Source: a virus
Direction: 5' to 3' (one strand)
Virus record (IMG/VR): IMGVR_UViG_3300029993_000005
Coordinates: 124,001 to 188,000 of that record
DNA: 64,000 nt
Below are positions 7,863-17,356 of the stretch, piece by piece; position 1 is the stretch's first letter; every line of letters starts with the position of its first letter. Below the pieces are notes generated by a model that was given only the letters and a program-made list of their open reading frames with translations, was not told the origin of the DNA and searched no databases. The position numbers and the translations under genes are program-made.

Positions 7863-9026
7863 ATGAGTGGATTAACATCGGCTATCAGCCAAGCAGTATC
7901 CCAAATTCAGGCTAATACCACGGGCAGCGTCAATGGTGCAATTCAGGGCCTAACTGGTGCTCAGGCTAACGCACGTAACGCCATTGCCTCAGGTATTAGC
8001 GGTGCAGTAAATAATACAGTGAAGGCCCTAAGCAGCACCGTAATAGGATCAGTTGGAAGCCTAATTCAAGGTAATGTGAGCGGAGCCTTGTCCAATCTGA
8101 CAAATGCCCCAGGTAACATCATCAGTTCGGCGTTAGCGGGCTTAGGTGGTCAAGCTAATGTCGCACTAAGCGGTGCTGGCTCCCTAGGCTCTATGGTCGG
8201 TATAGGCGGTGCTAATCCAGGTAATAGTTTGGGCGGTGCCAATGCAAGGCCTGATCCTTTATTGAGTTTCTGCTGGTATGCTCAGCTACCGGTAATTAGT
8301 CCGGGTTCCACCCAGAACGCAGCATCGGCTAGCACCACGTCAATTCTCAATAATTTAAGTTCGACGTTACTAACTGGTTTGTCCTCGTCTGTTGGCGGTG
8401 CCGTATCCACGTCTAATGCATCGTCCTTGCCCTGGTATTACGTTGAGGAAGCTGCATTACCTTTTCGTAACTACAGCCTCAAGTCTATTTTCAGAGAAGG
8501 TAGAGAACGTCATTACCCAGATCGCTACAACGTAGATCAGCTCAAGCTCGCAATTTATGCTGATTCGGATAACACCAGCACTCAGTATCTGCAAGCTTGG
8601 AACAACGCAATTATTACACCCTTTAGTTCGGCAACAGCAGCAACTCTAGCCGGTGGGTGGGGTAGACCCTCCGACTACAAGAAATCGATCTTTATCTACA
8701 TGCTTGACGTTACAAAAAACGTGCTGGCCATCATTGAGTACATCGAGTGCTGGCCTGTTACCATTGCCGAATACAACATGGATAGTGGAACATCGACGCG
8801 TATTGTTAACCACGTGAGTTTTAGTGTGGGTGACGTTTTCATTAACTTGATACCCGTACCCTCGACTTTCACCCAGAGCATAACCTCAAGTCTAAGTAAC
8901 AACGCAATAACTTCAGTGATTAACGGGTTTGCCAATTCTGGAATTTCAGGTGCTATTCAATCAGTGCAATCCTCAATTTCTAGTTTAGCACCAGCTGTTG
9001 GTTCGGCAATTAACGCAATATTTTAA
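7863..9026 (+). CDS. Tail tube-like protein (T4 gp19/gp54 type)
   Basis: A 387-aa protein. The first ~180 residues are low-complexity Gly/Ala/Asn/Ser-rich, helical or coiled (SGAVNNTVKALSSTVIGS). The middle ~150 residues look like the tail-tube fold: LPFRNYSLKSIFREGRERHYPDRYNVDQLKLAIYA in outline, then SKSIFIYMLD-like and IIEYIECWPVTIAEYNMDSG with a closing beta strand VNHVSFSVGD. This fits the tube/tube-initiator superfamily (T4 gp19, gp54). A second member may be 14012-14941. Its position before hub genes favours a tube initiator over the main tube. Family level is reasonably sure; exact role is not. Confidence 0.6.
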   Translation: MSGLTSAISQAVSQIQANTTGSVNGAIQGLTGAQANARNAIASGISGAVNNTVKALSSTVIGSVGSLIQGNVSGALSNLTNAPGNIISSALAGLGGQANVALSGAGSLGSMVGIGGANPGNSLGGANARPDPLLSFCWYAQLPVISPGSTQNAASASTTSILNNLSSTLLTGLSSSVGGAVSTSNASSLPWYYVEEAALPFRNYSLKSIFREGRERHYPDRYNVDQLKLAIYADSDNTSTQYLQAWNNAIITPFSSATAATLAGGWGRPSDYKKSIFIYMLDVTKNVLAIIEYIECWPVTIAEYNMDSGTSTRIVNHVSFSVGDVFINLIPVPSTFTQSITSSLSNNAITSVINGFANSGISGAIQSVQSSISSLAPAVGSAINAIF

Positions 9027-9066
9027 ACAATAAAATTTATTAAATCCTTTCCCTAGGAGTTTAGCT

Positions 9067-10332
9067 ATGAGCGGTAATAACAACCAAGGGGTTCCTGGTG
9101 GTCCTCCGGTCGTGCATCAGGTAACAACCATGGAATTTCCGAAAGAGAAACAGTTGGCACTGCAGGCCCGAAGCCAAGCAAAGAATACGTCTACTGCCCA
9201 TTTTCCTAATCAAAAAGGACAACCTGGATACAACAAACCTAATGTTCCAGTAATGCAGCCTGTGGCAAATAGTGAGTTGCAACGTTCGCATCAAGGACCA
9301 AGTCCGGCAGTGATTAATCATCAAGCATTAGTTGATCCAGGACTTCATGGTCTAGCACCAGTACAACGTGCGACACCAGCACCAGCACCAACACCTCTAC
9401 CTGAATCGGATACGAAAGTAGTTAGCCCAGAGTTGCAAGTTGAATCAACGTTGCCTGGATTCAGCACTGCCGTGGCTGATGGTGAATTTGTATCATTGGC
9501 ACTACCTTCGCGTTTTGCCTACTACGGTTTCAAAGATATTTATATCAAGCCCTTTGTGGCCAGACATTTGAGTAAGCTCCAACGGGCACACACAGAACGC
9601 TCACTTTTGCATATGGTAGAAGCTGTGTCTGACGTTATGTACACTTCGGATCCTGCCTATGGTGGTCAACCAATGGCCTTCTATTTGACGTTACCTGATT
9701 TCTTCTTTGCTCTGTATTGGCTGCGTATCAATGGCTTCACCAAGTCTAACTATACTCACACTACGGTCTGTAACAATCAAGACCATATTGATCAGGTAGA
9801 GATTCATGAACAACTTGCTGAGTTTAAGAAGGCTGTGGCGGCCGGAGAAATGACGCCAGAGCGTTATGCTGAACTCGAAGCACAGGCCAAGGCCCCAGAA
9901 ACACTGAAGATTAGTGAACTGATTCGCAACACTAATATTAAGGTTCGTCAGTTGGAGACCATTCCAGATCCGGAGGTCTTCCACTTCAGTGATACATCAG
10001 ATATGTACTTTAGACCACCAACCATGAAAGACGTGTTGGAAATGGCTGACCATCCTGACATGCGAGACAAGGATAAGCGTGTGGAGTTTGGATTCCTATC
10101 TGGTCTGGCCTCACACATCCAACATCGGGAATACGTATTGACCTTGGACCAAAGGCTATCTATTGTCGGTGAAGCATCTATGGACCAAGTGCAATTGATA
10201 AAAGATTTTGAAGAAGAACTCGCCCATTATGGCGTCGTCGAAACGGTAACTGTTACTTGCAAAGGGTGTGGCGCATCGAGGGTAAGCAAACTTACTCTCG
10301 GTGCGCACTCATTTCTTCCCCCTTACAAGTGA
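9067..10332 (+). CDS. Baseplate hub/tail assembly protein, possibly T4 gp26-like
   Basis: A 421-aa protein with strong SD (AGGAG). The first ~135 residues are Pro/Gln-rich and probably disordered. The body is alpha-helical with SRFAYYGFKDIYIKPFVARH, LTLPDFFFALYWLRINGF, and a Cys pair near the C-terminus (CKGCGASRV) plus an earlier Cys (TTVCNNQDH) that could bind metal. This layout resembles the gp26-like baseplate hub/assembly proteins placed just before the tape-measure gene in T4-related phages. The last 30 bases overlap an open frame at +1 (see finding). Assignment is tentative. Confidence 0.5.
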   Translation: MSGNNNQGVPGGPPVVHQVTTMEFPKEKQLALQARSQAKNTSTAHFPNQKGQPGYNKPNVPVMQPVANSELQRSHQGPSPAVINHQALVDPGLHGLAPVQRATPAPAPTPLPESDTKVVSPELQVESTLPGFSTAVADGEFVSLALPSRFAYYGFKDIYIKPFVARHLSKLQRAHTERSLLHMVEAVSDVMYTSDPAYGGQPMAFYLTLPDFFFALYWLRINGFTKSNYTHTTVCNNQDHIDQVEIHEQLAEFKKAVAAGEMTPERYAELEAQAKAPETLKISELIRNTNIKVRQLETIPDPEVFHFSDTSDMYFRPPTMKDVLEMADHPDMRDKDKRVEFGFLSGLASHIQHREYVLTLDQRLSIVGEASMDQVQLIKDFEEELAHYGVVETVTVTCKGCGASRVSKLTLGAHSFLPPYK

Positions 10333-10342
10333 TAAAGACATA

Positions 10343-10495
10343 ATGGACCGCTACATCTTGTTGGCTTCTGAGTTCAATATTTATCCTCCCGACACAATAC
10401 CTATCTACCGATTGCAACAACTGTCGGAAGCTGCGGCTGCGCGTAGGGACAGACGCATTGAGGCTGCACAACAAGGTCTAGTTTTCACTGGTTAA
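10343..10495 (+). CDS. Small protein before the tape-measure gene
   Basis: A 50-aa helical protein (MDRYILLASEFNIYPPDTIP, then QQLSEAAAARRDRRIEAAQQ) directly after the gp26-like gene. The same frame is open back to GTG 10301, so it overlaps the upstream gene and could also be reached by a +1 frameshift at CCC-C near 10318. Similar small proteins follow gp26-type genes in other large phages and are thought to help tail assembly. Start choice is uncertain. Confidence 0.5.
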   Translation: MDRYILLASEFNIYPPDTIPIYRLQQLSEAAAARRDRRIEAAQQGLVFTG

Positions 10496-10519
10496 TACTT
10501 AAATAGAGGCTGGACGGCT

Positions 10520-12412
10520 ATGCCACAATTCAGATCGGAAACAGAAAGAAAGAAGTGGGATAGCCTTCAAACCAGTGCGGGCGCTAGCTTGGCCAACATC
10601 ATTAAAGGCCAAGCTAGTGCCGCTGATTTTCAGAAAGTAAGTTCAGTGTTAAGTGGACTAAATACCCTGGCCCAGAATGTATTTGACGAGGCGATTAACG
10701 CAGCGTCAGTGCAGGCCCGTGTGTTCCAAGGTTACTATGAACGAGCGGTAGCCGAACGTAAAGTAGGTGACCTAACCGCATTTGAACTGGCGTTAAACGA
10801 AGCCTTGAAAGGTCAGGCCTCAGAATTAATAGAACAAATCCATGATGCAATAACACTGGAGTTGTTTCAACAGTCTGACGTTCTTGAAAAGTCGATGGGT
10901 GGTCGTTTTGATCATCTCCAGGAAATGCTACCTAAAGATGCGCCGTCAGTCAATGACCTGCTCTCAGCTAACGAATTGTTGGCCGAGAGGTTAGAAGCGA
11001 CCGATGATAGGAAGTGGGATGCGCGTCAAGGTGGGCTGGTTGACCGCATCCAGGACATGTTTAAGAGCGTGCTGTCTGACATTGCCGAGCAAGTGCAGAG
11101 GGCAAAGGCTAGACCCCAGTATTCCCAAAAATTGTTGACCCACGATCCTGATTCTGGACGTACCGTTGACATGGATACTGGGGCCTTAGTTAAAGCTCAG
11201 TCTTTAGTCAACGGGGGTCATCAGCTTGTTCCTTACACTGGGGATGATCCACAGCACACTGGAGATATAAACACTCGTGCTTCTTCTGCGTCTTCGATAA
11301 CAAATCAAGCACCACCTGTTATACAGCTATCACAGAAAGCCGAGCACCAGATAACCACAGCCGCCGACAATCAGACTTCGCTCTATAAGCAATTGATGGA
11401 CTTCTTAAAAAATCCATCAGCAAACAAAGGCCGAGGCTCAATGTTTGGTGGCCCAAGTATTCCAGATGCAGCTGAAGAGAATAACGAACAGGATAAGGCA
11501 GATACGTGGTGGCGTTCATTCAAGAACACGATGGGCGACAGTTTTAAAAAGGCAAAGGACTGGAGCAAAGATAATAAGGGCTGGGTAGCTGGGCTAGGTG
11601 ATACCTTAGCCGCAATGATTTTAGACCCAACATTGTTCCAGACTCTGGCTGACGACCTAGAGAAGTATCTGACATGGGACAAGCTCAAAGACGCAGCCGA
11701 GACCAGCTGGAACTACATTAAGAACAACGGTGTAGCCGCAGTAGACTGGGTACTGAAGAAATTAGGTTTAGGAAGCATTGAAGAAGCCAACAAAAATGTG
11801 ACAGAAAAAGGTCCGTTGGCCTCGACTATAGCTGCAGTCAAAGATAAGAATTCCAGTACATTGACCAAGATCGGTAATGCGCTGGTTTCACCTGACGAGC
11901 AGAAATGGATTAAGAAAAACGTTGTTGAGCCGATCACTAATCCTAAATCGACGGATTCAAAGACTGTAGGTCCCCCGAAATCGTCGATGAATGTTAAGTC
12001 TGATGTTAGCAATGCCTATAGTACGGCTTGGAATCTTTTGAAGTCCCCCTTCCAAAGTGATGCACAAGCCAGCAGTTCGTCGACTAGCAATCCAAGCGCA
12101 ATTCCAACGTCTAGTGCTTCGGGAACTGCTGCAAACACGACGGTAAACGGCAATAACAGGTCGACGGTGGTCAATTCAAACCTGACTGTAAGTCCCCCGA
12201 CTACGGGCACCTCATCAGTTCCAGCCAAACCCGTGGTCATGACGCCAGGATCTGCTAATCCAGCACCTGGAACAATGCCACAAACCGCCAATGGATCAAC
12301 AGCTAATAGACCTGCTGCGGGTACTCCACAAATAAGCTTGTCTACATTTGGTTTTACCTCTGGTGTTGACGACAGCTTGGCAATGATGAACACCACGTTC
12401 TTTACTAATTGA
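10520..12412 (+). CDS. Tape-measure/hub-like tail protein
   Basis: A 630-aa protein. The first ~200 residues are helical (ETERKKWDSLQTSAGASLAN, ALNEALKGQASELIEQIHDA). The middle has several Trp-rich helices (DTWWRSFKNTMGDSFKKAKD, WNYIKNNGVAAVDWVLKK). The C-terminal ~150 residues are Ser/Thr/Pro/Asn-rich low complexity. Position between the gp26-like gene and a tail lysin, overall length and helical character suggest a tape-measure or T4 gp29-like protein. No catalytic motif seen. Assigned mainly by synteny. Confidence 0.5.
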   Translation: MPQFRSETERKKWDSLQTSAGASLANIIKGQASAADFQKVSSVLSGLNTLAQNVFDEAINAASVQARVFQGYYERAVAERKVGDLTAFELALNEALKGQASELIEQIHDAITLELFQQSDVLEKSMGGRFDHLQEMLPKDAPSVNDLLSANELLAERLEATDDRKWDARQGGLVDRIQDMFKSVLSDIAEQVQRAKARPQYSQKLLTHDPDSGRTVDMDTGALVKAQSLVNGGHQLVPYTGDDPQHTGDINTRASSASSITNQAPPVIQLSQKAEHQITTAADNQTSLYKQLMDFLKNPSANKGRGSMFGGPSIPDAAEENNEQDKADTWWRSFKNTMGDSFKKAKDWSKDNKGWVAGLGDTLAAMILDPTLFQTLADDLEKYLTWDKLKDAAETSWNYIKNNGVAAVDWVLKKLGLGSIEEANKNVTEKGPLASTIAAVKDKNSSTLTKIGNALVSPDEQKWIKKNVVEPITNPKSTDSKTVGPPKSSMNVKSDVSNAYSTAWNLLKSPFQSDAQASSSSTSNPSAIPTSSASGTAANTTVNGNNRSTVVNSNLTVSPPTTGTSSVPAKPVVMTPGSANPAPGTMPQTANGSTANRPAAGTPQISLSTFGFTSGVDDSLAMMNTTFFTN

Positions 12413-12421
12413 GGACTATAC

Positions 12422-13999
12422 ATGGCCTACTCTATGATGGACGCGGCTCAACTCGTCCCACTTAGGGATGATCATGAAGCTGAACACTCTATGGGCGAAG
12501 CCTTGCTTCTCAAGCTAACAACAATGCCATTGGAGGATATGCTGAGTACTTTGGTGGTCCCTGTAAACCAGGTGAAGGACGACATCGTTTCTACCTGGCA
12601 GGGCCTAACCGAAATGTTCATGCAGAAACATGAAGACGAGGATGTGACTGCGTTCATTAGCAGAGGCGCTGCCGAAGCCCTAATTCAGTTTCAGGACGTA
12701 CACGAAACTGCAGTTACACAGGCCAAGCACAAGGATAAAAAGAAGCATCATTTCCTAGAGCGCCTGATCAAGCGTTGGATAAAAAAGGTTCTTAAGAAAA
12801 TAGCCAAAAAATTATTGAAAGAAGTTATTAAGCTAGGACGCTGGGTGATAGAGAAGATTTTCAAGAAGGCCTTTTCTGCCGTCATAGACTGGTTCGTTCG
12901 TCCAGTGTTGGTAGAAGTCTTAGAATTCATTGGTTTAAACCCCGAATTATGGCCCTTCGTTGCCGTGGCTGGTGGACTAGCTCTGTTGGGTGGTGGACTC
13001 TACGAACTGTTCTTTAAGTCGGGTGGTTCTGCCCCTCCTAGCGATGTCGGACCAGCCAATATTCCGGCTGTTAATGAGCAACATGGAGCCTCCACTTCAT
13101 TGACTGCGCCAGCTCCTTCTACTGTGTCACCCTCAGCAAAAACTGCTGCTCCTGCTCGTCCTTATGGCGGGGCCGTAGCTTCAATGGCCCCGGCTAGTTC
13201 TCGTGTGTCAGTAAGTGCGCCAGAAACAACTGAAACTTTATTGTCCAAGGGCAATCAGCTTTTAGGTAAGGAAAGCCTGACAGTTCAGCAGGCTATTGAG
13301 GAAGCTTCGAAAAGGGTTGGTGTTGACGCCGGTATTCTAACCGCGTTCGCGTACAAGGAATCAACGTTTGAGGCCGGAGCTAAGGCATCAACTTCTAGTG
13401 CTGCTGGTCTTTTTCAGTTTTTAAAAGGCACTTGGAAGCAGGTAGTTGGGGCTTACGGTGATATGTACGGAGTATCCCAGGATGCCTCACCCCTAGATCC
13501 TCTTGCAGCTGCAATCATGGGTGCTGCTTTCATTAAGCATGAAATCTATCCGTCGATCTCCAAAGTAGTTCCTAATCCAACAGTGACCGATTTGTATCTA
13601 GGTCATTTTATGGGACCCTCAGCGGGTGCTCATTGGCTTAAGAATTACAAAGATAATCCAAATGCTTTAGCCTATTTGGACTGGCCTGACGCAGCTGCTT
13701 CAAATCAATGGGTGTATTACGACAAAGGCGGTAATCCACGGACCTATGCAGAGATCTATTCTATTTTTACAGGGTCTATGTCTGCAGTTGAAGCAGCTTA
13801 CGACGCTAGAGCGAAAGTTAATACTACGACCAATTCCACGAGTATTAAGACGACGCCTAGCACTGCCACACCTGTAGCGCCTATCACAGGAACAGCCCCT
13901 GCGGGCACCGCGCAGGCTACAGGAGGACCTGTAGGATCGGATGCACCACCAAAAACATTAATCAATACGAAAGCTGGAATATACGCAGTTAATTCGTAA
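12422..13999 (+). CDS. Tail-associated lytic transglycosylase with cationic amphipathic region and membrane segment
   Basis: A 525-aa protein. Residues ~115-151 form a Lys/Leu/Ile-rich amphipathic helix (LIKRWIKKVLKKIAKKLLKE), and residues ~176-198 a hydrophobic segment (LWPFVAVAGGLALLGGGLYE). A Pro/Ala/Ser linker follows, then a soluble-lytic-transglycosylase-like domain (~285-450). Glu313 in FAYKESTFEAGAKASTSSAA is the likely catalytic residue, with the SAAGLFQFL motif after it. The domain would cut peptidoglycan during DNA injection. It follows the tape-measure-like gene by 9 bases and has SD GAGGA. The family of the lysozyme domain is confident; the role of the basic helix is inference. 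Confidence 0.8.
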   Translation: MAYSMMDAAQLVPLRDDHEAEHSMGEALLLKLTTMPLEDMLSTLVVPVNQVKDDIVSTWQGLTEMFMQKHEDEDVTAFISRGAAEALIQFQDVHETAVTQAKHKDKKKHHFLERLIKRWIKKVLKKIAKKLLKEVIKLGRWVIEKIFKKAFSAVIDWFVRPVLVEVLEFIGLNPELWPFVAVAGGLALLGGGLYELFFKSGGSAPPSDVGPANIPAVNEQHGASTSLTAPAPSTVSPSAKTAAPARPYGGAVASMAPASSRVSVSAPETTETLLSKGNQLLGKESLTVQQAIEEASKRVGVDAGILTAFAYKESTFEAGAKASTSSAAGLFQFLKGTWKQVVGAYGDMYGVSQDASPLDPLAAAIMGAAFIKHEIYPSISKVVPNPTVTDLYLGHFMGPSAGAHWLKNYKDNPNALAYLDWPDAAASNQWVYYDKGGNPRTYAEIYSIFTGSMSAVEAAYDARAKVNTTTNSTSIKTTPSTATPVAPITGTAPAGTAQATGGPVGSDAPPKTLINTKAGIYAVNS

Positions 14000-14011
14000 T
14001 AAGGTTTAATC

Positions 14012-14941
14012 ATGGCGAACTCAGCATATACCGTTTTGATCCAACAAATGGCAAACCCCAACGGGGCACCCACTATTTCTGTGCAGGCACCTATGCCAGA
14101 GACCGTGGCCTTTGATGTTGGAGCTACCTATGACCAACCTCTACTCCCAGGTTCCTCAGACAAGGGTGGTGTTATATCAAAGATAATGAAGGCTATGGGT
14201 GTCAGAGGTGCAGTTCAGGCGATGTCCGTCCAATTGTGGTCAGGTAATACGGAAACCGAACTCACTATTGAAATGGACTTCCATACTGAAAGTGATCCTA
14301 TAGCTGACGTCAGAACACCTATTTTGAATTTAATGAAGTTAGTGGTTCCTGGTATCGGCGATAAGTCAGGACTACTGTCTAGTCCTGGACCCTATGTTAA
14401 TTTTACGGTCCTAGGTGCCGCAATTGCTAATAGCGCATCAACCGTTGGAGCCGTAGCCGGGGGACTAGCCGGTTCAGCCGTGAGTGTAGGTAAGAACATT
14501 GTATCTGGTGCTTTAGGTACTGCCAATGGCACACCCCCGACTACAGGTTCGTTAAATAACACAGCACTTCAGACGAATGACGGGGCTAATAATTCGCAGG
14601 CAGCAACACCCACGGCTAATAATCTTATTGGGACTTCAGCATTTTGGAAATCTCAGATCAAGAATCAGATATCAATACGCATCGGTAATTACTTGTATTT
14701 CGACTCGGTAGTTGTTACCCGAGTCTCAAAAACTTACACCTCGAATTTTGATGCCCAGACAGGTCTTCCTCACCATGCAAGAGTAGCTGTTACGTTTAAG
14801 CCTCTCTTTATGTTGTGCCAATCTGACCTAGAGTCCTTGTACATTAATCCGACGGGTACTGCGGCACCCAGCACCAATAGCTTTACTATGCCTGGGGCTA
14901 ATGTAGGACCCTCGTCGAATAGTTTTAACTTTACCTTGTAG
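14012..14941 (+). CDS. Baseplate tube-cap-like protein (T4 gp48-like)
   Basis: A 309-aa protein with beta-rich body: AMSVQLWSGNTETELTIEMD and DFHTESDPIADVRTPILNLM near residues 70-110, a Gly/Ala/Ser-rich middle, then IGNYLYFDSVVVTRVSKTYT and ARVAVTFKPLFMLCQSDLES near 225-275. The pattern (LWSGN...DFHTESDP...VRTPI) resembles gp48/gp54-type tube cap and initiator proteins. It sits before the LysM-like wedge protein as in T4-like baseplate clusters. Moderate confidence. Confidence 0.55.
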   Translation: MANSAYTVLIQQMANPNGAPTISVQAPMPETVAFDVGATYDQPLLPGSSDKGGVISKIMKAMGVRGAVQAMSVQLWSGNTETELTIEMDFHTESDPIADVRTPILNLMKLVVPGIGDKSGLLSSPGPYVNFTVLGAAIANSASTVGAVAGGLAGSAVSVGKNIVSGALGTANGTPPTTGSLNNTALQTNDGANNSQAATPTANNLIGTSAFWKSQIKNQISIRIGNYLYFDSVVVTRVSKTYTSNFDAQTGLPHHARVAVTFKPLFMLCQSDLESLYINPTGTAAPSTNSFTMPGANVGPSSNSFNFTL

Positions 14942-14949
14942 GCTAAACC

Positions 14950-15300
14950 ATGGCTCTAGAAAATTATACAGGTGACTACGATTGGTCAGCCTATACACCT
15001 TTGGACTCGACGGGCACCAATTACGATATCTTTAGTTCTGCCTACAAAAATGTACGATTCAATGTCCAGGTCCAGACTCAATATACAATTAAAACTAAGG
15101 ATATAGCTAACTTTCCGGGCTTAGCTTATACCTTGTACGGAGATACGTCGTTGTGGAGGGCCCTGCTAGCCTATAACGGGCTGTCTGACCCGATATCGGA
15201 CCTTGCCATAGGTATGGTTATCAATATCCCGGCCAAGGCCAGTCTAAGTGCCTATCTATCGCAGCAATCCACCAATAAACAGGTGACGATTAATATCTGA
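14950..15300 (+). CDS. Baseplate wedge protein with LysM-like domain (gp53-like)
   Basis: A 116-aa protein. The centre shows a LysM-like fold: YTIKTKDIANFPGLAYTLYG followed by DTSLWRALLAYNGLSDPISD and GMVINIPAK. T4 gp53 and related baseplate wedge proteins carry such a domain. Position between the tube-cap-like gene and the hub gene agrees. It most likely links wedge and hub in the baseplate. Confidence 0.7.
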   Translation: MALENYTGDYDWSAYTPLDSTGTNYDIFSSAYKNVRFNVQVQTQYTIKTKDIANFPGLAYTLYGDTSLWRALLAYNGLSDPISDLAIGMVINIPAKASLSAYLSQQSTNKQVTINI

Positions 15301-15315
15301 AGTGAAGGACTGATC

Positions 15316-16440
15316 ATGGCCTACGCGGTCCAGAACATATTAGAGGTATCGCTGTATATCAACAATATTGAATTCCCGTTAGACACAATCAACACGCTTA
15401 ATTTTCTATGGTTGGGTATGAGTGCTCGTAAGGCCCTGCTACCAACGTTTCATCTTTCGATATCCGATGTTAGACATAGTTTAGACAACATTGGTGTACC
15501 CGATGGAATTCCTATTAGGATTGTGGTGAAGCCCCAAGCATCGTCCACCATTATTTATAATTTTCGACAGTTCCATCACAAGAAACAGTTCAACGGAAGT
15601 TTCTTTAGCTACGAAATTGACGGCTATCTAGATTTTCCAAAATACTGGATGGGGACTTCTAATGTAGGAATTCAAGGAACGTCTAGCAGTGCTCTAGCAT
15701 CAATTGCCAATACCTGCGGCTTGCAGTTTAACGGTGCGTCCACCAACGATGCTCAGCTCTGGCTACCTAGGAACCAGACCTACGCTGAATTCGCATGTAG
15801 CATAGCCGACAGAGGTTACATCACGGATAGTTCTTACGTTGAATTGGGAGTGGACTTCACAGGCACTCTAATCTACAAGGACGTGAATAATCTCCCTACC
15901 TCACAGTACACAATAACTCTAGGCCAACTAGACCCGAGTAGTTTCACGGCATCAGACTATGAGCCTGTAGCGCGCTCAGGAATCGTCAATAAAATGACGG
16001 GTTACCAGAATACGAAATACGGACAGAGCATTAGTTCACAGACGGCTAGTACTAGCTTTGCTCAATTGGCGTTCACTCCGGACACGACGGCCCCGCTTTA
16101 TAACACGGCAATGGTGGGACAAATTGATAGAGGTTACTTATCGTATGGGGGCCTAGACGTTGGTAATACACATGAAAACTATGACAAAGCAAAATACCAG
16201 AATTTAAGATACAGCAATCTCTATAGTTTGGACGTCAAATTCTTGATGCGTATGCCCACAGGACTGAACCTATTCGACACCTTTACATTCAGTGTCGATA
16301 GCGAGGCAACAAAACAGGATAAAGCGTATGCCGGTACCTATATTGTGAGTGCCCGTTCACAGTTTATGACTGGTGCCAATTTCGCAGAGATGATACTGGG
16401 TACCAGGACCGGAACCAACGGCACGTATATTAGCGGATAA
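15316..16440 (+). CDS. Baseplate hub protein (gp27/gpD-like)
   Basis: A 374-aa beta-rich protein. N-terminal strands (LEVSLYINNIEFPLDTINTL), a Phe/Tyr-rich core (FFSYEIDGYLDFPKYWMGTS), then NQTYAEFACSIADRGYITDS, a motif region seen in gpD/gp27/VgrG-N-type hub proteins, and a closing beta domain (DTFTFSVDSEATKQDKAYAG). It precedes the OB-fold spike and the PAAR protein, so it would form the trimeric hub that carries the spike. Confidence 0.65.
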   Translation: MAYAVQNILEVSLYINNIEFPLDTINTLNFLWLGMSARKALLPTFHLSISDVRHSLDNIGVPDGIPIRIVVKPQASSTIIYNFRQFHHKKQFNGSFFSYEIDGYLDFPKYWMGTSNVGIQGTSSSALASIANTCGLQFNGASTNDAQLWLPRNQTYAEFACSIADRGYITDSSYVELGVDFTGTLIYKDVNNLPTSQYTITLGQLDPSSFTASDYEPVARSGIVNKMTGYQNTKYGQSISSQTASTSFAQLAFTPDTTAPLYNTAMVGQIDRGYLSYGGLDVGNTHENYDKAKYQNLRYSNLYSLDVKFLMRMPTGLNLFDTFTFSVDSEATKQDKAYAGTYIVSARSQFMTGANFAEMILGTRTGTNGTYISG

Positions 16441-16444
16441 GATC

Positions 16445-16774
16445 ATGACTCCAATGAACTTTGTTAAGCGCTTCAAGAAAGAATTAATTGAAGTGTCAAA
16501 CGTCTTTGGCCATTTGAAAAGTTCTTACGTTGATGAATCATTGGCTCGTGGCTATGGATTCCGCACCTACGCAGCACTTGTAGCTAGGCTTAAAGACGAG
16601 CCCTTATGTGAGCTTCACCCTGAGCTGTTTGATTATCAGGCATTTAGTGAACGGTTTATTGAACTCGATGGACATAAGCTCAAGGCACAGGTAGCGACAG
16701 AAACAGCAAGAACTATTTTGCCAGTATTATCTAGGACATATCATGAGCTTCAAAGCACACAACGAAACAATTAA
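16445..16774 (+). CDS. Small protein of unknown function
   Basis: A 109-aa, mainly alpha-helical protein containing GYGFRTYAALVARLKDEP, a helix-turn segment seen in several small phage and plasmid proteins of unknown role. It starts 4 bases after the hub gene and its last 32 bases overlap the spike gene. No enzyme motif recognised. Confidence 0.65.
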   Translation: MTPMNFVKRFKKELIEVSNVFGHLKSSYVDESLARGYGFRTYAALVARLKDEPLCELHPELFDYQAFSERFIELDGHKLKAQVATETARTILPVLSRTYHELQSTQRNN

Positions 16775-17354
16775 TAGCCGTGAAGACTATGGTCAAGGTT
16801 ATTACGCTGGAACAGTAACCGCAAACCAGGATCCCAAAGGTTTAGGTATGGTTCAAGTCAACGTACCGGGACTTTTTGATACCTCTAGTGGACCAGTTCC
16901 TTGGGTAGGTGCCTTAAAAGACTCTCCCTTTGGTTTTGGAACTGGACCCAAAGGACAATATGGCTGGTACGGCAGTCCACAGGTAGGCTCCAAGGTCAAG
17001 GTTGAGCTTCAGGGTGGTGACCCACACAGGCCGCTCTATACAACGCTGTACACAGCACCTGACGCTAATTCGGTATTTGCACAGCCATATACCTGGGGTT
17101 TTCAAGATCCCTCAGGTAACAGCCTTGTAGTCAATATGCAAACAGGAACTTGGACTTTTACTCATTCATCTGGTGACCAAGTAGCCTATGACGCTACCGG
17201 TGATCGCGTGACTCTTATTCAGGGTAACGAAAATCTGAATGTGCAAAAGGCTATGACCGTAATCGTTCAAGGTAACTGTCAAGTTTATAGCAATACCCGC
17301 ATAGACATTCAGGCTCCGCTTACTACACTAAACTCAATTCCTCCGGCACCTTAA
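16743..17354 (+). CDS. Baseplate spike protein with OB-fold (gp5/gpV-like)
   Basis: A 203-aa protein. Residues ~15-100 form a gp5/VgrG-type OB domain (YYAGTVTANQDPKGLGMVQV, GLFDTSSGPVPWVGAL, PQVGSKVKVELQGGDPHRPL). A short beta-helix-like region follows (DQVAYDATGDRVTLIQGNEN, VQGNCQVYSNTRIDI). It contains no lysozyme domain, unlike T4 gp5; the lysozyme is a separate gene (12422-13999). It overlaps the previous gene by 32 bases and its ATG has AGGA upstream. The next gene encodes the tip. Confidence 0.8.
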   Translation: MSFKAHNETINSREDYGQGYYAGTVTANQDPKGLGMVQVNVPGLFDTSSGPVPWVGALKDSPFGFGTGPKGQYGWYGSPQVGSKVKVELQGGDPHRPLYTTLYTAPDANSVFAQPYTWGFQDPSGNSLVVNMQTGTWTFTHSSGDQVAYDATGDRVTLIQGNENLNVQKAMTVIVQGNCQVYSNTRIDIQAPLTTLNSIPPAP

Positions 17355-17356
17355 TC

